From JAKQEM01 sp964391185 (GTDB taxonomy: Bacteria > Patescibacteriota > Gracilibacteria > Peribacterales > Peribacteraceae), in NCBI GenBank assembly GCA_964391185.1, contig CAYMIX010000009.1:1-55498 (forward strand): a stretch of DNA of 55,498 bases, in the 5' to 3' direction. Numbering within the stretch: the first letter of the stretch is position 1; every line of letters begins with the position of its first letter. Below are positions 33,741-43,812 of this stretch, one piece after another. A program made the translations under genes and the position numbers. Below the pieces are notes generated by a model. It did not search any database. It had not been told where the DNA came from and saw only the letters and a program-made list of their open reading frames with translations.

Positions 33741-35153
33741 TCACTCGAGCGGTAGCGTGAAGTGAACCTGCGTTCCATTACCAACCTCGCTTTCCACCCA
33801 CATGCGTCCACCGGCCTTCTCTACCACACCACGAGAGATGTAGAGGCCAAGACCATTACCATCTGGACGCTTGAGGTGTGCGTTACTTGCACGACGATAT
33901 TTTTCGAAGAGGCGTTCCATGTCCTTCTTTGGAATTCCACAGCCGTGGTCTTCGATGCTGATATGAACTCTACTCTGCTCTTTCACCACACTGATGGAAA
34001 TCTCCGCTCCGTCATCAGAGTATTCAATCGCATTCACAATGAGCTGACGAAAAACAAGGCCAAGCAATGTTTTATCAATAGACATGGTGATATCTTCGTT
34101 CATAAAAATGTGGATATGCTGTTTGCGCTTCTGGAAACTTGATGTCCATTCGTTGACCGCATTATCAATGAGCTCACGAAGCGACCCTATAACAGGCAAA
34201 TATTCAAGCGAGTTCAAATCCACTTTTTCTGCAAGTTGCAACGTATCGATGATGCTATTCAAACGCCCGAGCCCTTCATCCATACACACAATATGATCTG
34301 CAACCATGTGTTTGAGTTCTTCACTTTCCGTTTCATCGCGCAATGTTTCAAGTGACCATTTCATAATTGTCAGCGGTTCACCGAGCTGGTGGAATGTGAG
34401 ACGAAGCAATCCTGAACGCTCACTGTTCATACGTTCGAAGAACATGCGCTGCTTACGTTCCCACATCACAACAAATCCCGCAGCACATACAACTGCGAGC
34501 ACAACAACCGAGAGAAGTGCTGCCGGAGAAAATACACTCTGTGATGAACGCAAGAATTCATCTGCATTCATGTCAATAGCAAGGACCGCAGAGACAGAAC
34601 CATCGCTGCGACGAATGGGTGCATAACCAGAAATGAGTGCGCCCCATTGGTCTACGTATACCTCTCTACTCGCTGTTGCTTGAAAAAAAGCCTCGCCCTG
34701 CAATTCTGGAATGTCTGTTATGTCGTAAATATCTCCTGGGTAAGAACCTTCTTCTTGTGGTTCGACCACGCCGTCACCATCATCATCAAGTTCTTTTTCC
34801 GTCGCTAGTGCATCAGCGTCTGCAACGAACTCCACACCAAAGGGAATATTCGCTCGGCGCACTATGTATGCAAAGCGAATACCTGGGACCTGCTCTCGCA
34901 ATTCTTTGAGTTGACCAGTCACTTCTACAAAATATTCACTCGTCATTTGTTCTGGTCCGTCGATGGCATCCAATTCATCACCATCAACATTCATTGCCGC
35001 CGTTGCGGCGATGCCACGCAGTTTTGAACGCAACTGCTCGCGCATGAGTGCATTCGAATGAACGAAAAAGTACACACTCGCAAGAACAACTCCTGCAACA
35101 GTGATCCCCGTGACAAGGAACAACGGCCATTGCTTTCGCATTGTTGGAGACAT
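33741..35153 (-). CDS. Membrane sensor histidine kinase A with EF-hand-like loop
   Basis: 470 residues from the ATG at 35151-35153, 1 nt after the stop of kinase B. Two membrane helices (about 10-32, 210-231) bracket an extracellular sensor of about 175 residues. That sensor has a canonical 12-residue calcium-loop pattern DDDGDGVVEPQE (123-134; D1, D3, D5, G6, V8, E12). The kinase core has H255 in TFHQLGEPL, the N box RQLIVNAIEYS, EDHGCGIP and GNGLGLYISR. No response regulator is next to it. Sister of kinase B by tandem duplication. Confidence 0.93.
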   Translation of the reverse strand: MSPTMRKQWPLFLVTGITVAGVVLASVYFFVHSNALMREQLRSKLRGIAATAAMNVDGDELDAIDGPEQMTSEYFVEVTGQLKELREQVPGIRFAYIVRRANIPFGVEFVADADALATEKELDDDGDGVVEPQEEGSYPGDIYDITDIPELQGEAFFQATASREVYVDQWGALISGYAPIRRSDGSVSAVLAIDMNADEFLRSSQSVFSPAALLSVVVLAVVCAAGFVVMWERKQRMFFERMNSERSGLLRLTFHQLGEPLTIMKWSLETLRDETESEELKHMVADHIVCMDEGLGRLNSIIDTLQLAEKVDLNSLEYLPVIGSLRELIDNAVNEWTSSFQKRKQHIHIFMNEDITMSIDKTLLGLVFRQLIVNAIEYSDDGAEISISVVKEQSRVHISIEDHGCGIPKKDMERLFEKYRRASNAHLKRPDGNGLGLYISRGVVEKAGGRMWVESEVGNGTQVHFTLPLE

Positions 35154-35154
35154 G

Positions 35155-36579
35155 TTAGACAACAGGCAGTTGGATAAAGATTTTTGTACCTTTATTGAGG
35201 ACACTTTCAATGCGCACACGACCATGCATTTTTTCGACAATGCTTCGCACAATGTATAAACCCAATCCGTTACCGGCTGGTTTATATTTGCTCGCATTGG
35301 ATGCACGACGGAATTTTTCGAAAATATGAGGGAGATCTTGTTTGGGGATCCCGTGTCCATGATCTTCCACCACAATTTCCAATCCACTCATAATGTGCCG
35401 CGCACTCAGTGTAATGGTGGAATGATCTGGTGAATAAAATGATGCATTTTCCACCACTTCACGAATCATTCCTGAGAGCAATTTATCATCAACCGGTACG
35501 CTCTTCAGATGATCATCGATCTTCAGTGAAACATGTTGATTACGCATCTTTATGGCGCGAGATAGATCGGCAATTACTTTCTTGGCGACGACACCTACCT
35601 GAGAAGAACCAGAAAGTGGCATATCAAGGCTTGATTGCAAATCACTCACTTCATGGAGAGCTGTAATAATCGAATCCATTCGATCGATCCCCAGTTGTAG
35701 CTGATCACACACGCCGTCCTTCTTGCAGAACTTGCCATTATCGCGCTCACGGAGAATTTCTAACCACCAACGGAATGTTGCGAGCGGCATTCCAAGTTGA
35801 TGTGACGCTAGGTCAATGAGTGCGGTGCGCTCTTCATTCAGTTGCTTGAGTGATTCCAGGTGACGGGCACGCATAATAAAGAGCACATATGCGGCCAAGA
35901 AAACACCAACAAGGCCAACAAGCGCCACCGCAACTATCGAAAAGGTATCCTGCGTCATCCGAAAGAAATCTTCAGCATTGATATCCATCCCAAGAATCGC
36001 AACGCTCTTGCCCGATCTATCAGTAATTGGTGCATAGGCTGAAATCAAACGCCCCCATTGGTCTGTCGTTTCTTCTTCATCAACAACAGGTTCCAAGAAG
36101 GCACGATCGCGCATGAGAGAGTCTTCCTCGATAGGATATGGATCACCTGTGAGCCCAGGCTCTTCGTCTTCTTCGACCACATTGCTGTTGTCGACATCCA
36201 ATTCATCCGGTGGAGAAAGCGCATCGGCGTCTGCAACGAATGTCAGCGTGAGAGGATCGTCTGTTTTGCGCATGATATATGCAAAACGAACATTTGGCGA
36301 AAGCGCACGAACCTTTTTGAGCTGCCATACTATTGCTTTAAAATCCTCTGTCTCCATATCTGGAAGAGATTGAATGCGCTTAACTTGCTCACCATCAAAT
36401 TGCATCGCTGCGACAGAAACGACGTTGAGCATGCGTTCGCGCAATAATGCTTCCACCACACGTTCACCGCGAATATGGAAAAGCAGACCCAACGTCAGAG
36501 TCACACCCACGACAGCCGTTGGCACCAATACGATACGTAATCGCTTCCAAACCGACCGAATTGAGTTGATTGATTGCAT
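35155..36579 (-). CDS. Membrane sensor histidine kinase B with degenerate EF-hand-like loop
   Basis: 474 residues; start at the ATG 36577-36579, chosen because the membrane helix (about 16-36) follows. Same layout as kinase A: the sensor ends in YAPITDRSGKSVAILGMDINAEDF, and H260 lies in LASHQLGMPLATFRWW, followed by the HATPase boxes VENASFYS, EDHGHGIP and GNGLGLYIVR. The calcium-type loop reads DVDNSNVVEEDE (128-139), keeping most acidic positions but not the central Gly. First gene of a two-gene operon. Confidence 0.93.
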   Translation of the reverse strand: MQSINSIRSVWKRLRIVLVPTAVVGVTLTLGLLFHIRGERVVEALLRERMLNVVSVAAMQFDGEQVKRIQSLPDMETEDFKAIVWQLKKVRALSPNVRFAYIMRKTDDPLTLTFVADADALSPPDELDVDNSNVVEEDEEPGLTGDPYPIEEDSLMRDRAFLEPVVDEEETTDQWGRLISAYAPITDRSGKSVAILGMDINAEDFFRMTQDTFSIVAVALVGLVGVFLAAYVLFIMRARHLESLKQLNEERTALIDLASHQLGMPLATFRWWLEILRERDNGKFCKKDGVCDQLQLGIDRMDSIITALHEVSDLQSSLDMPLSGSSQVGVVAKKVIADLSRAIKMRNQHVSLKIDDHLKSVPVDDKLLSGMIREVVENASFYSPDHSTITLSARHIMSGLEIVVEDHGHGIPKQDLPHIFEKFRRASNASKYKPAGNGLGLYIVRSIVEKMHGRVRIESVLNKGTKIFIQLPVV

Positions 36580-36731
36580 GCGTTGTGTAGATGTGAGTTT
36601 CCCTCCATTATACCAAAAATACGCGATTTTTGCCAGGAGAAGGCTGTATGATTGACCACAGATGAACTTCTGCTGTTTCCTGTATTCTCTTAGTAATTCT
36701 TGATAGTCTAGCGATCTCCCCCATTTCCCAC

Positions 36732-38591
36732 ATGAAGAACCTGAAAACCGACGAATTGCGCGCTGCATATCTGGACTTCTTTCAGTCCCACAACCACGCA
36801 ATTATTCCAGGAGCGCCACTTGTTCCAGAAAATGATCCTACGGTACTTTTCACTACCGCTGGCATGCACCCATTAGTTCCATACCTGATGGGCGAAAAAC
36901 ACCCTATGGGCACGCGCCTTGCGAATGCTCAACGCTGCGTGCGAACGGGAGATATTGATGAAGTGGGCGATGCTTCGCACCTGACGATGTTCGAAATGAT
37001 GGGCAACTGGTCCCTTGGTGATTACTTTAAAGAAGGTGCCATCAGGATGAGCTTCGAATTTTTGATACATATTCTGGAAATCCCTCTCGAGAAATTTGCT
37101 GTCACATGCTTTGAGGGTGATAACGACGCGCTAAGAGACGAAGAGTCTGCGAGTATATGGGAAAAGATGGGCGTGAAACGCGAACGTATTGGATTCCTAC
37201 CAAAAGCTAAAAACTGGTGGGGGCCTGCAGGGCTCACGGGCCCATGCGGACCAGATACAGAAATGTTCTACTGGATTGGCGCGAGCGAATTTCCACCTGC
37301 CGGAAGCAATCCTGCAAATGACGATGCACACTGGATGGAAATTTGGAACGACGTGTTCATGCAATACAATAAAAAGGAAAATGGAACATTTGAACCCCTG
37401 GCTCAGCAAAACGTCGATACCGGACTGGGACTCGAACGCGTCTCAGCCGTTCTTCAAGGTGTATCAAATGTGTATGAGACCGATCGCATGAAGCCCATCA
37501 TGGAGCGTGTGATGTCCCTCTCCCCACATTCCACCATCGACATTCGACATTCCAGAATCATCACCGACCACATCAAAGCTTCTGTATTTATGATCGCCGA
37601 TGGCCTGAAACCAGGAAACGTCGACCAGGCCTATGTCCTTCGCCGACTCATTCGCCGCGCGATTCGATCGGCGCGCGCACTCGGCTTTCCATCGGACACT
37701 CCATTCACAGCAGTGATCGCTCAAGAAGTGATCGCTCAATATGGTCACGTATACACACAGCTACAGAAAAAGCAGCAGGAAATCAGCGACACACTGACCA
37801 CTGAGGAACAACAATTTACGAAGACACTCCAAGAAGGACTGAAGCAGTTTGCCAAAAAAACTGAACAAATTTCTGGTTCAATTATTGATGGTCAAACCGC
37901 GTTCCACTTGTACGACACGTACGGATTCCCCATCGAACTGACGAAGGAAATGGCCGCTGAACGCGGACTCACCATTGACGAAGCTGGATTCAAAAAAGCA
38001 TTCGAAGATCATCAAGCACTTTCACGCGCTGGTGCAGAACAAAAGTTCAAAGGAGGTCTCGCTGATAACAGTGCAGAGACGACCAAGCTCCACACGGCGA
38101 CGCACTTGCTCAATGCAGCATTGCATCGCGTACTTGGTCATCACATCGGACAAAAAGGAAGTAACATAACCGCTGAACGTTTGCGCTTTGACTTTAATCA
38201 TCCAGATAAAATGACACCGGAACAAATTGCAGAAGTGGAGCAGCTCGTAAACGATGCGATCAAAGCAGATCTCCCCGTGAGCTATCACCTCACCACTGTT
38301 GATGGTGCAAAAAATGAAGGTGCAATCGGCGTCTTTGATGATCGCTACGGTGCAGAAGTAAAAGTGTATGTGATGGGTGATGCATCAGCGAAAGTTGCAG
38401 GCTCAGGAAAAATTGGCGACGGCCCAGTCTTCAGCAAAGAAATCTGCGGCGGCCCACACGTGTCCCGCACGGGAGTGATCGGCACCTTCAAGATTCAGAA
38501 AGAAGAGAGCTCATCAGCAGGTGTGCGCCGCATTAAGGCAATAGTGACAGGTGGCCCTGCAGAAATCGAAATAGCTGGCCAAGCTCATTAA
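36732..38591 (+). CDS. alaS: Alanyl-tRNA synthetase, short form without C-Ala domain
   Basis: 619 residues against about 875 in E. coli. The class II aminoacylation domain is intact: FFQSHNHAIIPGAPLVP, FTTAGMHPLVPYLMG, RCVRTGDIDEVG, MFEMMGNWSLGDYFKE. The editing domain has HTATHLLNAAL and the CGGPHVSRTG zinc site. It stops after the editing domain (GVRRIKAIVTGG). Loss of C-Ala is typical of reduced genomes and CPR. Divergent from the kinase operon. Confidence 0.97.
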   Translation: MKNLKTDELRAAYLDFFQSHNHAIIPGAPLVPENDPTVLFTTAGMHPLVPYLMGEKHPMGTRLANAQRCVRTGDIDEVGDASHLTMFEMMGNWSLGDYFKEGAIRMSFEFLIHILEIPLEKFAVTCFEGDNDALRDEESASIWEKMGVKRERIGFLPKAKNWWGPAGLTGPCGPDTEMFYWIGASEFPPAGSNPANDDAHWMEIWNDVFMQYNKKENGTFEPLAQQNVDTGLGLERVSAVLQGVSNVYETDRMKPIMERVMSLSPHSTIDIRHSRIITDHIKASVFMIADGLKPGNVDQAYVLRRLIRRAIRSARALGFPSDTPFTAVIAQEVIAQYGHVYTQLQKKQQEISDTLTTEEQQFTKTLQEGLKQFAKKTEQISGSIIDGQTAFHLYDTYGFPIELTKEMAAERGLTIDEAGFKKAFEDHQALSRAGAEQKFKGGLADNSAETTKLHTATHLLNAALHRVLGHHIGQKGSNITAERLRFDFNHPDKMTPEQIAEVEQLVNDAIKADLPVSYHLTTVDGAKNEGAIGVFDDRYGAEVKVYVMGDASAKVAGSGKIGDGPVFSKEICGGPHVSRTGVIGTFKIQKEESSSAGVRRIKAIVTGGPAEIEIAGQAH

Positions 38592-38941
38592 TCCTGTGGA
38601 ACTGGATACGGATTATAGTTATCCGGCCAAGGTTGGTCATTCAGTCGCCGCCAAACCATTTGTGGCTGGTCTGGAAATACTGTCCTGTCGCCCATGTTCA
38701 TAAACGTACGCATTAAAGCAGTGAGCACTGCACACGTTTGTGCAGAGAGTGTGCCAGATGCTTGTGCAACCTTGCATTGAATAACTGTGTCTACCGCTCC
38801 AGAAATTGTTGTTGATCGCTCATCAGCATCAGTAACGTCTTCTAGAACATGTGATGATCCGAGCAGAGCATCCATGGCTCGGATGCTACGCTGGAGTACA
38901 TGCGAGTCAAATGAACATGGATCATAGAATATTTCTATCAT
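38588..38941 (-). CDS. Uncharacterised soluble protein
   Basis: 117 residues from the second in-frame ATG (38939-38941), since TATAAT (38957-38952) would place transcription start downstream of the first ATG. Helical middle (VDTVIQCKVAQASGTLSAQT) and a Pro/Asn-rich tail. No family recognised. Its stop overlaps the alaS stop. Confidence 0.55.
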   Translation of the reverse strand: MIEIFYDPCSFDSHVLQRSIRAMDALLGSSHVLEDVTDADERSTTISGAVDTVIQCKVAQASGTLSAQTCAVLTALMRTFMNMGDRTVFPDQPQMVWRRLNDQPWPDNYNPYPVPQD

Positions 38942-39041
38942 AAACATTGAAATTATAAGCCAAAAAGGCTAGTTACGGGCTTCAGTGCACTAGTGTGCTA
39001 AATCTTGCCATAGGTAAAAAACCGCGTAGCATCCGGTGTCT

Positions 39042-39362
39042 ATGGCACACGAAAAAGACATCACCTTGAAAGTTGTTCTTGAACACGTTCAAGCAATGGG
39101 CAATGGTCTACATCAGGAGATAAAATCCCTGAAAAAACATATGGACGATCGTTTTAACCAAGTTGATGAACGTTTTAAGAAAGTCGACGAGCGCTTTACA
39201 GGTGTTGAAAATCGCTTAGAAAATCTTGAAGCAGATATGTATGTCGTCAAAATTCAGACGAAGCATATTGCTGAACGTTTGGATAATGTCGAAATCAAGC
39301 AGTTGCCGAAGATTCGCAAAACTATCCGCCATATTCGGTCGGGAAAAACAATGGCGGCTTGA
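39042..39362 (+). CDS. Coiled-coil protein
   Basis: 106 residues. Regular heptad-like repeats (DDRFNQVDERFKKVDERF, TGVENRLENLEADM) form a continuous coiled coil, like small phage-tail or structural spacer proteins. A GTG 6 nt upstream in frame is an alternative start. Confidence 0.65.
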   Translation: MAHEKDITLKVVLEHVQAMGNGLHQEIKSLKKHMDDRFNQVDERFKKVDERFTGVENRLENLEADMYVVKIQTKHIAERLDNVEIKQLPKIRKTIRHIRSGKTMAA

Positions 39363-39377
39363 AGTTTGTCCATGCGC

Positions 39378-39390
39378 TACAATCACCACC
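39378..39390 (+). promoter_or_regulatory. -10 box of a leaderless promoter (GTG start)
   Basis: TACAAT (39378-39383) ends 7 nt before the GTG at 39391. Confidence 0.5.
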
Positions 39391-40560
39391 GTGCGCATGC
39401 GAATCATCGCCGGCCTGACACTTTGCTGCGTAGCATTAATAGCACACGCAGAAGCAATCGATTTTTGGAATTTTCGCGGAGCGATGCCGCGAGAGACGGG
39501 TGTCAGCGGCCTCACAAAAGCGGACATCACCGATGACGGGTTACTTATCCAAACACATCAAGAAGGATGGATTGGGTGGGATAATCATCCGCTGAGCTCT
39601 CCTGTCGATGTCATTACCGTTCGCCTTTTAAGCGCCACACCTGTTCGCGCAACTCTACTTTGGCAACCAACAGATGGAACAGAAGGTGGACTTTATCAAG
39701 CACCATTTGATATACCTTCGACCGGGGATTTTTCACAAAATGTAGATATCGTCGTGAGCAACTATCAAAACTGGGATTGGGAAACGGAACGCTTCGCATT
39801 ACTTTTCCCTGCCAACACCTCGATAATCATTGAAGAAATAAATCTACGACATTGGACTCCGATGGAAAAAATTATCGAGACATGGAAAAGTTTTTGGACC
39901 TTCGACAAGTTCGATATCTACAGTATTAATTTTTTGTGGGGACCACTGACGACAACGAATCCAGTTGCTCGTGCTCACCTATTTGATAATCTTCCACCAT
40001 TCGGATGGTCTGCATTGCGCATCCTCTATGCAATGATGAGCATTGCGATCGTAGTCAGTCTGATTATCGCGTTTGTAAAACAAAAAAAAGAGCTTGGGCT
40101 AGGTGTTTTTTTTGTGACATTTGCAGCGTTATGGATCGTATTTGATTTACGCATGGGCGCGGAAATCATTTCCTATGCGCGTACGGATATCCGAGAATTT
40201 ATTCTCAAAGAGAATGCTGAAAAAATTCTACGAACGCATGGCAATTTGCATGCAGCAGTCGAGCGATCAATAGAAGTTATCAAACAGTATGATAGATTTG
40301 TGTTATTCGCTCCTAATCCATCACCTCATTTTTCACTGATACGTTACATGGCGTATCCAAGTGTCCTCGTAACACCTGACCAACCGACGGAAGGCGTTCG
40401 TCTCTGGGCAGTGTTCCAGCGATCGGATATTGGTGTCGATGAACAAGGTCATCTCTGGAAAAAAACAGACTCTTCAACAGGAAGAGACATTCTGACAGGA
40501 ACGGGGGAAATTGTTCTGCAATTCGACGACTACAATTATCTCTTTGTCACAAACGAATGA
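39391..40560 (+). CDS. Exported membrane protein of a glycosylation or envelope cluster
   Basis: 389 residues; signal peptide (residues 3-22, ending AHAEA), an extracellular beta-rich domain (WNFRGAMP...WIGWDNHPL, a carbohydrate-binding-like jelly-roll pattern), two membrane helices near the middle (SIAIVVSLIIAFV, GVFFVTFAALWIVF) and a cytoplasmic or outer C-terminal domain. Family not recognised. Overlaps the GT-C-type gene by ATGA, so the two are coupled. Confidence 0.65.
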   Translation: MRMRIIAGLTLCCVALIAHAEAIDFWNFRGAMPRETGVSGLTKADITDDGLLIQTHQEGWIGWDNHPLSSPVDVITVRLLSATPVRATLLWQPTDGTEGGLYQAPFDIPSTGDFSQNVDIVVSNYQNWDWETERFALLFPANTSIIIEEINLRHWTPMEKIIETWKSFWTFDKFDIYSINFLWGPLTTTNPVARAHLFDNLPPFGWSALRILYAMMSIAIVVSLIIAFVKQKKELGLGVFFVTFAALWIVFDLRMGAEIISYARTDIREFILKENAEKILRTHGNLHAAVERSIEVIKQYDRFVLFAPNPSPHFSLIRYMAYPSVLVTPDQPTEGVRLWAVFQRSDIGVDEQGHLWKKTDSSTGRDILTGTGEIVLQFDDYNYLFVTNE

Positions 40561-41996
40561 GTCTCATATTTTTACCGATTGGCTTATTGCTCCCAACACT
40601 AAACGGATGGCTAATATTAGCCATTTTACAGAAAAATAAGCGCATACTTTTTCGCGGTGAACAATGGGTGATGGGATGTGTGATGGGATTATTGTTGTCT
40701 GTACTCATTCTCTTTATAAGTCATGTGACTTTCGCTTTGCCTTTCAGTAGATGGTTGATGATCACTGTCCACGCGAGTGCGACAGTCATCTTTTATATCA
40801 CTGCTCACGCTCTGAAATGTCTCAAGAATCCTGCACCAATTCTTGCTCAATCGCAGCCATTTTCGCGAACAGTGAAAATGCTCATCGGTACACTTGGATC
40901 ATGGACGATTATCAAAACACTCACGTCGGCTGTTGTATTTCTTACACTCACTCCAACATTCTTAGACGATACGCTCGATAACTGGAACTTGCGCGGTAAA
41001 GTATTTTACGAAGACCAAGCCCTGACACTCGCAATGCCTGCGGAGGATATCGTCACGTCCCCCCTTGGTGTGAGTTCTTACTCCCCTGCTGTTCCATTGA
41101 TGAAGACATGGTTTGCATCTCTTGCCGGTGAATGGAGCGAGTCACTGATCAATAGTATTCACGTTATCTGGTATATCGCCGCGATCGTGCTGCTGTACTA
41201 TGTCCTGCGGCGATTGGCAACCAAGGGATGGGCGTTGCTCGGTGTATACATTCTGGGAAGTATGCCTCTCTACCTGATGCATGGAACAAATCCTTATGCT
41301 GATGCGTTCGTATCGGTACACGTATTTATAGCTGTGAGCATGCTATTCCTTTTCTTTCGCGAAGATGATTCAACCGCTCGCACATCATTCATGCACATCG
41401 GCGCTGTTGCTACAGGAATTCTCCCCTTCACCAAAAATGAAGGACTACTCCTTTACGTCCCGCCAATATTATTCATCCTTTGTATTGGATTATTCCTGAA
41501 TGTGCGGAATAAACGGTGTACGATGAGCGAAGCAAGGAAAACAGTACTCTGGTATGGGCTGTGTATCGCAGCACTCGCACTACCATGGTTACTCTTCAAA
41601 TGGTCGCATGGGCTCACATTTGGAAACGCGAAATCGTTCACCGATCTCGGCATCGGATGGCAAGAAGGAATTGTCATTGCATGGTGGATCAATACCTTCT
41701 TTGAGGGAAACTGGCTCTTCCTCTTCCCGTTGGTCATCGGGCTTTTGGTATGGAAAAGGCGTGCGGCGTTCAGTACATACATTATCCCTGCTACCTTTTT
41801 CCTCATTGTCTATATCGGACAAATAATGATTTTTCTCTTTACTGGGCTTTCGGCGGAAGCTCGCATGCAAACGGGTCTGGCGCGTGGGGTCATCCAATTA
41901 CTCCCGGTTATTGTGCTTGTGACAACGGTGTTGCTATGGGAAGCACGTGAAAAGATTGAAGGTAGCCTAAGAGCAATTTGGACGGGAAGCGTCTGA
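40557..41996 (+). CDS. Multi-pass membrane glycosyltransferase (GT-C/PMT-like)
   Basis: 479 residues with about 10-12 hydrophobic helices. After the second helix group comes an extracytoplasmic acidic motif (FLDDTLDNWNLRGKVFY), where lipid-phosphosugar-using GT-C enzymes have their catalytic Asp or Glu, followed by a long loop and further helices (LYLMHGTNPYADAFVSVHVF). The likely role is transfer of sugar from a polyprenyl carrier to proteins or glycans at the outer membrane face. Acceptor unknown. Confidence 0.6.
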   Translation: MSLIFLPIGLLLPTLNGWLILAILQKNKRILFRGEQWVMGCVMGLLLSVLILFISHVTFALPFSRWLMITVHASATVIFYITAHALKCLKNPAPILAQSQPFSRTVKMLIGTLGSWTIIKTLTSAVVFLTLTPTFLDDTLDNWNLRGKVFYEDQALTLAMPAEDIVTSPLGVSSYSPAVPLMKTWFASLAGEWSESLINSIHVIWYIAAIVLLYYVLRRLATKGWALLGVYILGSMPLYLMHGTNPYADAFVSVHVFIAVSMLFLFFREDDSTARTSFMHIGAVATGILPFTKNEGLLLYVPPILFILCIGLFLNVRNKRCTMSEARKTVLWYGLCIAALALPWLLFKWSHGLTFGNAKSFTDLGIGWQEGIVIAWWINTFFEGNWLFLFPLVIGLLVWKRRAAFSTYIIPATFFLIVYIGQIMIFLFTGLSAEARMQTGLARGVIQLLPVIVLVTTVLLWEAREKIEGSLRAIWTGSV

Positions 41997-42018
41997 TCAG
42001 TGTATGCTAAAAGACGAT

Positions 42019-43239
42019 ATGTCTACCTACGCAGCCTTCCTCGGTAACCATCCAACAATCAGCCTCGCAGAACTTCGTTCATTTGTTCCGGACTTTACTG
42101 TTCGCCGCATGATCGGACCTGCGATTGCAATTTTTGATACCACACAAACACTCACGCAGAAAGATCTCGAAGTATGGGGTGGCATTTTTATGCTCGCACA
42201 AGAGCTCCCTGGAAATCACACCCTCAAAGATGTGCCTGAACTGCTGCACAAGGCTGTTGAGAATGTAAAAGGCAAAGTAACATTCAGCCTTCGTTCATCT
42301 GGAGTGGATCGCCGCGCGATACATCATCTGTATCGCGATTGCAAAAAGCACCTGAAGACATTTGGAATGGCGGTGCGCTATATCGGCAACGAACACAAGC
42401 AAGCTGTCTCGGTACAACTACATGATGAAGGATTAATCACTGGAAAAAACGGTGCGGAGATCGTCATTCTTGCCGATAACGACACTGATTACATGTGGAT
42501 AGGCCGCACAGTCGCTGCTCAAGACCCAGATGCATACACGCGTCGCGATATGGAAAAACCGGTACGCGATACCCGCGCTGGTCTGCTCCCGCCGAAACTT
42601 GCGCAGATTATGCTCAACCTTGGTTATTGGATTGCACATCAGCAACATCCTTCACTCAAAAAGAAGATAAAAATATTCGACCCCTTCTGTGGTACGGGCG
42701 TCATTCCATTGGAAGCACTTATTCGTGGATGGCCAGTACAGGCATCTGATCTTTCTATAAAGGCCGTAAACGGTTGTGAGAAAAACTTGGAGTGGATTCG
42801 CAAAGAACGAAAGATTCTTAAGAAAGACGTAACAAGTGACGTGTGGAAACATGATGCGACAAAAGCATATGACCTTACAGAAACGCCTGATGTCATCGTC
42901 ACAGAAACAATGCTCGGCCCCGCTCTCGGCGAACGTCCAAATGCCAAAGATGCCGCGAAGTATCGCGTGGAATGTGATGAATTGGAAATTGCATTCTTGC
43001 AGAACGTCGCTCAATCCCTCCCCGGCGTGCCCGTAGTTGCGACATTTCCTTGTTGGTACCTGAAGGCAGGACCAATTTTCCTGGAAAAAGTGTGGAAAAA
43101 ATTGGAAGACATTGGGTTCGAAGCGGTGCTTCCTCAGGGCTCTCCATCGGACTCAACGGACCATCCATCACTTATTTATCGCCGAACTGAGCAATTTGTC
43201 GGACGAGAGATTGTCATCCTAAAGCCACGTACGAAGTAA
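42019..43239 (+). CDS. Trm11-like RNA/DNA methyltransferase with THUMP-like N-terminus
   Basis: 406 residues from ATG 42019 (a -10-like TATGCT overlaps the earlier ATG at 42004). The N-terminus MSTYAAFLGNHPTISLAELRSF matches the archaeal and bacterial tRNA guanine-N2 methylase start. The Rossmann core shows FDPFCGTGVIPLEALIRGW (motif I) and DLSIKAV (motif II). The catalytic motif usually reading (N/D)PPY here reads VTETMLGPAL, so the substrate or chemistry may differ. No neighbour suggests its target. Confidence 0.75.
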   Translation: MSTYAAFLGNHPTISLAELRSFVPDFTVRRMIGPAIAIFDTTQTLTQKDLEVWGGIFMLAQELPGNHTLKDVPELLHKAVENVKGKVTFSLRSSGVDRRAIHHLYRDCKKHLKTFGMAVRYIGNEHKQAVSVQLHDEGLITGKNGAEIVILADNDTDYMWIGRTVAAQDPDAYTRRDMEKPVRDTRAGLLPPKLAQIMLNLGYWIAHQQHPSLKKKIKIFDPFCGTGVIPLEALIRGWPVQASDLSIKAVNGCEKNLEWIRKERKILKKDVTSDVWKHDATKAYDLTETPDVIVTETMLGPALGERPNAKDAAKYRVECDELEIAFLQNVAQSLPGVPVVATFPCWYLKAGPIFLEKVWKKLEDIGFEAVLPQGSPSDSTDHPSLIYRRTEQFVGREIVILKPRTK

Positions 43240-43272
43240 CATACCACTTCTCACTTACTGCACATACGAGTC

Positions 43273-43812
43273 ATGTGGTCTACTGCACGCAAGATAGGAC
43301 TTATTCTCTTCGTCACCTGGCACATGTTCAGTGTGGGCGTGTACGCAGTGCCGCGTATTTCACAGGATAAAATTTCTGTCGCGTGGCGCATGCATCTTCT
43401 ACCAATAGTCACACCGTATATGCTGATGACGAGTCAGTGGCAACTCTGGAATATTTTCGCACCGGACCCGCTCAGGCGCGTGACATTTTACAGAATCGAA
43501 ACAAAGAATGACGATTCGTGGAATGAGTTGATTACATACAAACCCGGAACACTTTCTCTGTGGCGACATGCAACGTACTTCAAAATGTTCAGTAATATGC
43601 TCGATGAAGAATCAGACACTCTTGCGCCTATTGCAGGAAGATTTTTGCATTTGCTCTGCAAAGAACATGCTGTCGCATCAGGCACTCCTGTTCGCCTGAA
43701 ATATATTTATTACATCATTCCGTATCATAAAAAACGTCAGTCAATTTCTTGGTGGAATGCATGGTATCCGGAAATTCACTCGTACCTCGGTTTTTCGACA
43801 ACGTGTCCATGA
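43273..43812 (+). CDS. Small membrane protein paired with the HTTM protein
   Basis: 179 residues. One N-terminal helix (LILFVTWHMFSVGVYAVP), then a largely polar exported part (FRIETKNDDSWNEL...). Overlaps the HTTM gene by ATGA, and such a small protein is commonly found beside HTTM genes. No family name known to me. Confidence 0.65.
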   Translation: MWSTARKIGLILFVTWHMFSVGVYAVPRISQDKISVAWRMHLLPIVTPYMLMTSQWQLWNIFAPDPLRRVTFYRIETKNDDSWNELITYKPGTLSLWRHATYFKMFSNMLDEESDTLAPIAGRFLHLLCKEHAVASGTPVRLKYIYYIIPYHKKRQSISWWNAWYPEIHSYLGFSTTCP

